From Candidatus Kapaibacterium sp. (GTDB lineage Bacteria; Bacteroidota; Ignavibacteria; Kapaibacteriales; UBA2268), in contig JAQIDA010000201.1 in NCBI GenBank assembly GCA_027858275.1, forward strand, positions 1 to 5,081: a DNA stretch of 5,081 nucleotides. The letters run 5' to 3'. Positions 1-5,081 of the stretch are shown one piece after another. The translations under genes and the position numbers were made by a program. Under the pieces are notes generated by a model. The model ran no database searches. It was given only the letters and a program-made list of their open reading frames with translations, and was not told the origin of the DNA. The stretch's first letter is position 1, and the number at the start of each line of letters is the position of its first letter.

Positions 1-369
1 AATATACATATCGTAATAGTCAAAAAATGATGTCTTGCTTCCGCCTGAGTTCTTTGCATTTTGAATAATTAAGTCAATCTGTTTTCGCATATCAATTTTA
101 GATACATATACGCTGTTCCGTAAATTATCAAAATGGAACTCGGAAACACTTTTTTGGATATTAGACAAATACATGCTGATCGCCTGAGCGTTATCCGCAC
201 TGTTCTTAATATCAGCTTTTCTCTTATCCCAATCTCCAGGGAAAACAGAAACGCCGGTAGATTTAAAAACACGTTCTCCGCTCCATGATACAGAAATCAA
301 TATCGGTGACAATTTTTTTTGTATATTTGGGTATTGAAGATAAAGGCGAATAGTTATCTTAGACTTCAT
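1..369 (-). CDS. Tyrosine recombinase/phage integrase, N-terminal part (truncated by left window edge)
   Basis: Reading the minus strand from the ATG at 369-367 gives 123 codons with no stop before base 1, so the gene continues outside the window. The N-terminal part looks like the arm DNA-binding domain of Bacteroidetes integrases: a basic start (MKSKITIRLYL), then a beta-hairpin with ERVFKSTGVSV at residues 32-42, PGDWDKRKADIK at 44-55, and a helix with NAQAISMYLSNIQ at 60-72. TSFFDYYDMYI at 113-123 looks like the start of the SAM-like core-binding domain. The catalytic R-H-R-Y residues would lie beyond the edge and cannot be checked. Such proteins are usually about 400 residues and cut and rejoin DNA at attachment sites. 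The start is supported by AAGGA (383-379) nine bases upstream. It is AT-rich compared with hemC and is probably part of a mobile element. Whether it is intact or active is unknown. Confidence 0.85.
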   Translation of the reverse strand, partial: MKSKITIRLYLQYPNIQKKLSPILISVSWSGERVFKSTGVSVFPGDWDKRKADIKNSADNAQAISMYLSNIQKSVSEFHFDNLRNSVYVSKIDMRKQIDLIIQNAKNSGGSKTSFFDYYDMYI

Positions 370-430
370 AACAAACAGTCCTTAAAATGTTGTTTATTGT
401 AGTGGACAGATAACTAAGCAGAATTATTGT

Positions 431-458
431 ATTATGACAGATGACAGCGAATATACAA
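431..458 (-). promoter_or_regulatory. Possible integrase promoter
   Basis: On the minus strand a TTGTAT box (458-453) is followed after 16 bases by CATAAT (436-431). This would start transcription near base 424 and leave a leader of about 55 bases before the integrase ATG. The match is to the general sigma-70 form. Bacteroidota often use a different -7/-33 consensus, so this is a weak call made by eye. Confidence 0.3.
434..447. repeat. Tandem direct repeat ATGACAG x2 in the integrase leader
   Basis: The seven-base unit ATGACAG occurs twice back to back (434-440 and 441-447). The copies overlap the proposed -10 box and spacer of the integrase promoter. This position would suit an operator or a recombinase arm site, but two copies of seven bases can arise by chance. 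No regulator is visible in the window. Confidence 0.4.
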
Positions 459-485
459 CATGCAAGATTATGGCAGAATAAGGCG

Positions 486-520
486 TAATGCTAATGTTAG
501 CACCAACTTAGGTTAATGTT
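486..520. repeat. Cluster of short TAATG(TT) repeats with a small palindrome
   Basis: TAATG occurs at 486-490, 492-496 and 514-518, the last two extending to TAATGTT. The middle copy sits inside a small palindrome, GCTAATGTTAGC (490-501). The cluster lies in the non-coding stretch between the integrase start and the REP-like hairpin. Integrase leaders and attachment regions often carry short repeated arm sites, so a binding function is possible. This AT-rich sequence could also give such repeats by chance. Confidence 0.3.
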
Positions 521-547
521 GATTCGCCGTAGTTTTCATTAAAGCTC

Positions 548-622
548 TTCCCTGAGCGGAGTCGAAGGGAATGACACAGCGGGTGACGGTTAAAAAGAGT
601 CCCTTCGACTCCGCTCAGGGAA
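548..622. repeat. REPIN-like inverted pair of 23-base REP sequences; strong hairpin after hemC
   Basis: Bases 548-570 and 600-622 are perfect reverse complements over 23 bases and enclose a 29-base loop. Each arm contains CCCTGAGCGGAGTCGAAGGG or its complement, and is itself a weak palindrome (TCCCT pairing with AGGGA). From memory, this core is a widely scattered intergenic repeat in many bacterial genomes. Two REPs in opposite orientation match the REPIN form moved by RAYT (TnpA-REP) transposases. The right arm starts 22 bases past the hemC stop, so in the hemC transcript it would make a very stable 3' hairpin that could protect the mRNA or slow the polymerase. No T-run follows on the minus strand, so it is not a classic intrinsic terminator. 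No RAYT gene is in the window. Confidence 0.75.
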
Positions 623-644
623 CGGTTACTAAACAAGCTCTGTC

Positions 645-1577
645 CTAGTTAAAATCATTCTTAATTATCTCATCAGCGCCTGCCGTAAGCAAATCCGAGG
701 CAAGTTTTTTGCCGATTTTGACAGCATCTTCCGGATTGCCTTTGGCATCAATCTTAACTTGCTTCCTGCCGTCGCCGGAACTTACTAATCCTGAAATATG
801 TAGAATTGAATCTTTGGTCGTCGCGTAAGCTGCTATCGGCGTTTTGCATCCTCCGCCTAAGGCAGTGAGGAAAGCCCTTTCTGCGGATGTTTCTAAAAAT
901 GTAGGTTGATGATTCAGTTTAGTACATATTTCAATCAACTGTTCGTTGTTTTGATTTATCTGTATACCGAGCGCACCCTGACCTACTGCCGGCAGCATTG
1001 TATTAACATCTATTTCGGATGAGATATGTTGCTGCAAATTGATACGCTCTAAACCTGCACAAGCCAGTATCACTGCGTCCCAATTCGAGTCGAGAAATTT
1101 CTTGATTCGAGTGTTTACGTTGCCTCTCAAATCAAGTGTTTTTATATCAGGACGGAGATTTAACAATTGGGCTCTTCTGCGTGTTGAACCTGTAGCTACT
1201 ATGGCGTTTTGGGGTAAATCCTCAATAGTCATTCCCTGACGTCGTGCGAGCAAGCCGTCGTTGACTTTGTGTCTCTTGCTGACAGCGGCGAGCAAAAGCC
1301 CGTTCGGCATTTCGGTTTGCATGTCTTTTAAGCTGTGAACGGCCAGGTCGATAGTGCCGTCGAGCAGGAGATTTTCCAATTCTTTTGTGAACAATCCTTT
1401 ACCGTCGATTTTGTCCAAGGCCTTATCGAGAATGATATCACCTTTGGTTTTCACAAGTTTGAGTTCAACTTCTGTTTCGGGGAAAAGATTTTCGATTTGT
1501 TGCTTGATGAAATTGGCTTGCCACAGAGCTAATTCACTCGATCTCGTTCCTATTATTACTTTTTGTTTTTCAGTCAT
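645..1577 (-). CDS. hemC: Porphobilinogen deaminase (hydroxymethylbilane synthase)
   Basis: HemC (EC 2.5.1.61) is a cytoplasmic enzyme that joins four porphobilinogen molecules into hydroxymethylbilane for haem and other tetrapyrroles. The 310 residues match the usual family length. Family motifs appear in order: IGTRSSELALWQ (9-20), KTKGD (43-47), HSLKDM (81-86, with catalytic Asp85), ATGSTRRRAQ (128-137), LRGNVNTR (150-157), LPAVGQGALGIQ (195-206) and GGGCKTPIAAYA (241-252). Cys244 is the expected attachment site of the dipyrromethane cofactor. The ATG at 1577 is right because the first family strand begins a few residues later. Only a poor GGAA lies three bases upstream, as is common in Bacteroidota-like genomes. 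No hemA, hemD or hemB is adjacent. A terminator separates it from the upstream gene, so it is probably transcribed alone. The usual D-P-R-D-A-L segment after HSLKD reads HKVNDGLLAR here, a modest divergence. Confidence 0.98.
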   Translation of the reverse strand: MTEKQKVIIGTRSSELALWQANFIKQQIENLFPETEVELKLVKTKGDIILDKALDKIDGKGLFTKELENLLLDGTIDLAVHSLKDMQTEMPNGLLLAAVSKRHKVNDGLLARRQGMTIEDLPQNAIVATGSTRRRAQLLNLRPDIKTLDLRGNVNTRIKKFLDSNWDAVILACAGLERINLQQHISSEIDVNTMLPAVGQGALGIQINQNNEQLIEICTKLNHQPTFLETSAERAFLTALGGGCKTPIAAYATTKDSILHISGLVSSGDGRKQVKIDAKGNPEDAVKIGKKLASDLLTAGADEIIKNDFN

Positions 1578-1618
1578 ATTTTCCGCGCTTTTTCTGTCAT
1601 AATATCAACAAGTCGCAA

Positions 1619-1647
1619 TATAAAAAAAATATCCGACACATAGCCAA
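1619..1647 (-). promoter_or_regulatory. Tentative hemC promoter overlapping the upstream terminator
   Basis: On the minus strand TTGGCT (1647-1642) is followed after 17 bases by TTTATA (1624-1619), which would start transcription near 1612, about 35 bases before the hemC ATG. The -35 box would lie in the stem of the terminator of the upstream gene and the -10 box at the end of its T-run. hemC needs some promoter after that terminator and little other room exists. The boxes are imperfect matches found by eye. Confidence 0.2.
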
Positions 1648-1680
1648 ATCTTTAGGTGATTGAGGCTAAATATCGGATAA
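1622..1680 (-). terminator. Intrinsic (rho-independent) terminator of the propeller gene
   Basis: Read on the minus strand, the stem begins about 24 bases after the stop of the secreted-protein gene. Bases 1673-1679 pair with 1630-1636 (7 bp, TATCCGA/TCGGATA). After a 4x4 internal loop, 1664-1668 pair with 1641-1645 (GGCTA/TAGCC), then 1658-1661 with 1647-1650 (GATT/AATC), leaving a 7-base loop. The outer stem is followed directly by eight T on the minus strand (1629-1622). It separates transcription of this gene from hemC. Confidence 0.8.
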
Positions 1681-1702
1681 TAATTATTCTGATTCTTGTC
1701 GG

Positions 1703-4700
1703 CTATCTGATAACAGTTATTTTCTTTGTGAACAAAGTATTTCCGTCAGCTTGAATCATCAAATTGTACATGCCGGGAGTCAGCTCGCTTGCGTCAAAAT
1801 TAAATGTCTTAACAGATCCTTCTCCGATATTTCCGGCATATATAGTTTTCAGTTTGATTCCGACAATGTTATACAAATCAATTGTGACTGATGTTGTCTG
1901 CACAGGTGCCGTGAATGACACAATTGCCATATCTCTGACCGGATTGGGATATACCTGAACGTCAGTCAAAGGAAGCAATTCATTCGTAGGCGCTTCCTCA
2001 ACATCAGTAATAGTCGAAAATCCCGCGATTTTGTAGATACTTCCTTTTGATCCGGTGAAATCCGAGATCCAGAAATTCTTGTCTCGACTGTCGTATTCTA
2101 TGCCTCGGCAATTGATAGACCCGTTTCTGCTTGTCAGAAGAATAGTATCCAGAATTGTCGTCATGTCGTCTTTGTCGAGTTTGATTATTGCTGTTTCAAT
2201 CAGACCGCCGCTGCCTGCGCTGAATTTTGTTGATGCCTGGTAGACAGTTTTGTCTCCGTCGAAACAGAGGCCGCGAGGACCGTAATATTCAGCATAAGGA
2301 TTAGGAATTTTCCTGATTTCGAATTCTGTGTCAGGGTAAGTCTCGGGCTTGATAAGATACAACCATCGGCTGCCGTCACGATCCGCCACCCACATTCTGT
2401 CACCGACAAGCGTCAAACCGACGGGATATTCTTTGGCGGGACTTGCGTATTCATTCAGCAAATTTCCGTCCTTGTCAATAACCATTATGAAACCGCCTAC
2501 GCCGCTTGAGTTGCGGAGTCTGTGAACATAAAAAGTATTCGTTGCTTTGTCAATAGTCAAGCCTGTAAACAAGCTGTCGCCGGGGATATTTAAAATTTTA
2601 TCGACTTTTAGATTGTCTTTATTCAATCGGAATAATTGATCTGTATAATAGCTTGTAGTCCATAAATTTCCGTCACCGTCCAGGGCAATACCGTAAGCGA
2701 TATGACCCAGAGCCTGAGATTGCAAAATTGAACCGATTTTCATTTGATTAGTTGTAAATATATTCGATATTCTGACTACTGATCCGTCATCTGAACTCAC
2801 TTTTACGCGAGCTTTCATATAGTTCTTATTGGGAATATTCATCATGTATTTTGTTCCGGAGACATTGGTCGCCAGATCGCCCCATGTCTGTCCGTCGTCT
2901 GATGAAAAAGCTATATCAACATTTGTTTTGAAGCCGTACCACGAAACAGGATATTTGCTTCCGCCGGTGAGTATTTCAGCACCACCCGGAGAAGTGATTT
3001 CAGCCTCGTCGATTACTTCATTCGGCACATTGATTTCCCACATTGACCGACCGTGAGTTGCAATGCGCAGAGTATATTCACCCGAGACAGATGTCTCAGC
3101 GTGAAATTCCATATCAACAACAGGAGAACCCGGTAAATCTCTGCCGTAAGGCAACCATGATTCACCGTCGTTGAATGAGGCGAAAACGCCAATATCACTC
3201 GCCGCGAAAAGCCATTCGGGATTCTCGGGATGAATTGATATCGCATTGAAAGGAACGTCAGGCAAACCGTCACTCAGAGAGTTCCATGATTCACCGAGGT
3301 CGTCAGTTTTATAAATATGTTGTGAACCGTATCCTGAGAATGTCACATAAATAACTTCCTCGTCATCGGTACCGCCTTCTACATCAGTAATAAATCGACC
3401 GGGCAGGCCGTTGACTGCCATGTTTATCCATGATTCTTCATCGCCGTATTCGACTGAAACAAACAGATTTCCCGTTTGGCTGCCTGCATATACAATTTCT
3501 TCGTTAACGGGAGATGTGCCTATAGCCGTGAACTGATCGGCGAACATCTGAGTTACCGGGAACCAAAAAGCACCGCCGTCATAAGTTGTATAAAGCGCAT
3601 GGCGTCCGTGATACAGCAATTCACTGTCGAAGTGATTCATTGCCATTGGCGAACTCCAGTAGCCTTCGTCTCCGCCGGGTATACCATAAGTAATTGTTTG
3701 TGCTTTGTTGGTTTTTGTGTTTTTCTTCCACATAGCTCCGTTTGGATTCTCACCATAAACAATATAGGGGAAATCATAGTCTACCATAACCATGAAACCG
3801 TCGCCGCCGACTTCGGAATTCCATTGTTCAGGGTTATACCTGTTGCCCAAAGTACCGTTGTCCTGAGTACCGCCGTAAGTTCTTTGTGTTTCTGAATGAT
3901 CGATCGCCATTCCGTAAAACTGGGTAATATGTAAATCGTTGTTTATCGTATTCCAATCTCGTCCGCCGTTTACAGATCGGGACATACCGCCGTCATGAGC
4001 CGCGTAAACGATATTCGCGTTATTTTTTCCGAATGCCGCATGATGCTGATCGGGATGTAATTGAGCACTCCCGGAATAAGAATTTGTGATATTTGTCCAA
4101 GATGAACCACCGTTAGTCGTTCGCCAAATATCTATTCCGCCTGCAAAAGCGATTTTATCATCATTAGGATGTGTTTGGATATAGTTGTCATAGAAACCTT
4201 GATTGTTTGAACCGAAAATCTTGTCTGAAGCCTGATGTACAACTGACCAGCTTTCGCCTCTGTTATTGGACTTGAAAATTGCTCCAAAACTGCTTACAAC
4301 GCAGAGGCTGTATATTACATCGGGATTAGACGGACATATCTGCACCGAAACGCGACCAAGCCCCGAGGGAAAACCGGCACTTCGATTTTGGAAAGTCACT
4401 CCGCCGTCTGTTGAATAATAGACTCCGCTGCCGTTAACTCCGATAATAATTTCATCGGGATTCAAAGGAAAGAGTGAAACATCAGTAACATCGTATTCGA
4501 AGTTCTCGGTTTTTATCCAAGTTGCTCCTGCATCAGTTGAACGATAAAATCCGTGATTGCCTTTGCAAGCTCCGGCGTATATTAGATCAGGATTTTCAGG
4601 ATGTACATATATTTTTGAAAATGCCGCAACATCTGACAATCCTACAAGCAGCCATGTTGCTCCTGCGTCAATAGTTTTGAATATTCCGGCTCCGTTGTAT

Positions 4701-5081
4701 GCGTCTATGTTCGACGACATTTCGCCGGTTGCGGCATAGAGTATATCCGGATTGTTATTATCAATAGCGAGTGAACCGAAAGCGATTGAGGTCTCGTAAT
4801 CAAAGATTGATTCCCAATTATCCCCGCCGTCAGTAGTCTTCCAAACGCCGCCTGCCGCGGCTCCGATATATACAATATTATCATCCTGCGGATGTACGAC
4901 AACGCTTCTGACACGACCGCCGACGCTGAAAGGACCGATGCCCTGCCATTCCGGTTGCTGAGCCAAGAGCATGTTCCCTGATTTGTTGTCGCGCTTCATT
5001 GTCGACAAACTGCGCCCTGCATCTCGCAAACCCGTTCGAGGTATCTGATCGAAAGGATAGGCTCGCTGATCATTAAAATAC
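1703..5081 (-). CDS. Large secreted Asp-box/sortilin-like beta-propeller protein with T9SS sorting domain (N-terminus outside window)
   Basis: The frame is open from the TAG at 1705-1703 to the right edge: 1125 full codons. A TTG at 5029 could be taken as a start, but 17 further in-frame codons precede it, including QRAYPFDQIP, a segment I recall just after the signal peptide in such proteins. The real start and signal peptide are therefore beyond 5081. Counting from the first visible codon (5080-5078), residues about 50-686 hold ten Asp-box motifs of S/T-x-D-x-G-x-x-W type (near 82, 136, 181, 223, 271, 321, 369, 499, 592 and 635), ending in ATHGRSMWEI. Residues about 694-775 (ITSPGGAEI...) resemble the Kre9/KNH Ig-like domain. 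Residues about 780-1022 contain five repeats such as GIALDGDGNLW, an NHL-like propeller. The last 85 residues (VYPNPVRD ... MYNLMIQADGN ... KKITVIR) are a type A T9SS sorting tail, implying export across the outer membrane. No GH74 catalytic residues or sortilin-like Cys-rich module are evident. Ligand and activity are unknown; a binding or adhesion role is a guess. Confidence 0.93.
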   Translation of the reverse strand, partial: YFNDQRAYPFDQIPRTGLRDAGRSLSTMKRDNKSGNMLLAQQPEWQGIGPFSVGGRVRSVVVHPQDDNIVYIGAAAGGVWKTTDGGDNWESIFDYETSIAFGSLAIDNNNPDILYAATGEMSSNIDAYNGAGIFKTIDAGATWLLVGLSDVAAFSKIYVHPENPDLIYAGACKGNHGFYRSTDAGATWIKTENFEYDVTDVSLFPLNPDEIIIGVNGSGVYYSTDGGVTFQNRSAGFPSGLGRVSVQICPSNPDVIYSLCVVSSFGAIFKSNNRGESWSVVHQASDKIFGSNNQGFYDNYIQTHPNDDKIAFAGGIDIWRTTNGGSSWTNITNSYSGSAQLHPDQHHAAFGKNNANIVYAAHDGGMSRSVNGGRDWNTINNDLHITQFYGMAIDHSETQRTYGGTQDNGTLGNRYNPEQWNSEVGGDGFMVMVDYDFPYIVYGENPNGAMWKKNTKTNKAQTITYGIPGGDEGYWSSPMAMNHFDSELLYHGRHALYTTYDGGAFWFPVTQMFADQFTAIGTSPVNEEIVYAGSQTGNLFVSVEYGDEESWINMAVNGLPGRFITDVEGGTDDEEVIYVTFSGYGSQHIYKTDDLGESWNSLSDGLPDVPFNAISIHPENPEWLFAASDIGVFASFNDGESWLPYGRDLPGSPVVDMEFHAETSVSGEYTLRIATHGRSMWEINVPNEVIDEAEITSPGGAEILTGGSKYPVSWYGFKTNVDIAFSSDDGQTWGDLATNVSGTKYMMNIPNKNYMKARVKVSSDDGSVVRISNIFTTNQMKIGSILQSQALGHIAYGIALDGDGNLWTTSYYTDQLFRLNKDNLKVDKILNIPGDSLFTGLTIDKATNTFYVHRLRNSSGVGGFIMVIDKDGNLLNEYASPAKEYPVGLTLVGDRMWVADRDGSRWLYLIKPETYPDTEFEIRKIPNPYAEYYGPRGLCFDGDKTVYQASTKFSAGSGGLIETAIIKLDKDDMTTILDTILLTSRNGSINCRGIEYDSRDKNFWISDFTGSKGSIYKIAGFSTITDVEEAPTNELLPLTDVQVYPNPVRDMAIVSFTAPVQTTSVTIDLYNIVGIKLKTIYAGNIGEGSVKTFNFDASELTPGMYNLMIQADGNTLFTKKITVIR

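Noticed and set aside
69..272. 67-codon minus-strand reading frame
   Set aside because: It overlaps the integrase in another frame; the integrase frame is open over the whole of 369-1 and gives recognisable domain sequence, while this one does not.
548..622. Integron attC site or CRISPR repeat
   Set aside because: There are only two copies in inverted orientation, with no R/L box layout and no array of equal spacers.
548..622. Classic intrinsic terminator for hemC
   Set aside because: The hairpin is strong but no T-run follows it on the minus strand, so a rho-independent terminator is not supported even if it affects the transcript end.
542..641. AAGCTCT direct repeat (542-548 and 635-641) around the REP pair, as a target-site duplication
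   Set aside because: The left copy overlaps the repeat arm and the right copy lies 12 bases past the other arm, so they do not flank the element symmetrically; seven bases is within chance.
1335..1602. Two plus-strand frames (65 and 82 codons) antisense to the start of hemC
   Set aside because: They are in the region coding for conserved HemC motifs and overlap each other in different frames; no ribosome site or protein family is recognisable.
3476..3895. 139-codon plus-strand reading frame inside the propeller gene
   Set aside because: It is antisense to well-supported Asp-box repeats, has no recognisable domain, and no intergenic space or promoter; it looks like a by-product of codon use.
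1703..5081. GH74 xyloglucanase or sialidase
   Set aside because: Asp boxes are shared by many propellers; I could not find a convincing catalytic set, nor the sialidase RIP motif near the visible N-terminus.

Overview
The window reads like a chromosomal segment from the Bacteroidota/Ignavibacteriota/Kapabacteria side of the FCB group. Three things point there: a very large secreted beta-propeller protein ending in a type IX secretion (T9SS) C-terminal sorting domain, a Bacteroidetes-type tyrosine recombinase arm domain, and weak Shine-Dalgarno use at hemC. Genus cannot be told from this sequence. All three genes lie on the minus strand, so transcription runs right to left.

From right to left: (1) bases 5081-1703 hold most of one giant secreted protein. 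It is open to the right edge, so its signal peptide and true start lie outside. It carries about ten Asp-box (BNR/sortilin-like) repeats, a Kre9/KNH-like Ig-type domain, a five-repeat NHL-like propeller and a T9SS sorting tail. (2) Bases 1680-1622 form a structured hairpin followed by eight T on the minus strand, a convincing intrinsic terminator for that gene. (3) Bases 1577-645 are a complete hemC (porphobilinogen deaminase, tetrapyrrole biosynthesis) with all key residues, as an apparently single-gene unit. (4) Bases 622-548 are two perfect 23-base inverted copies of a REP-like sequence around a 29-base loop, a REPIN-like element just after hemC. (5) Bases 547-370 are a non-coding, AT-rich leader with short direct repeats and a possible promoter. 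(6) Bases 369-1 are the first 123 codons of a tyrosine recombinase/integrase that runs off the left edge.

The genes do not form one pathway. hemC is housekeeping and the propeller protein is a surface or secreted product. The integrase is AT-rich (about 34% GC by hand count of bases 1-360) and points away from hemC, which suggests the border of an integrated element continuing to the left. No clearly new multi-gene system is visible. The most interesting points are the integrase boundary, the REPIN-like hairpin and the composite architecture of the secreted protein.
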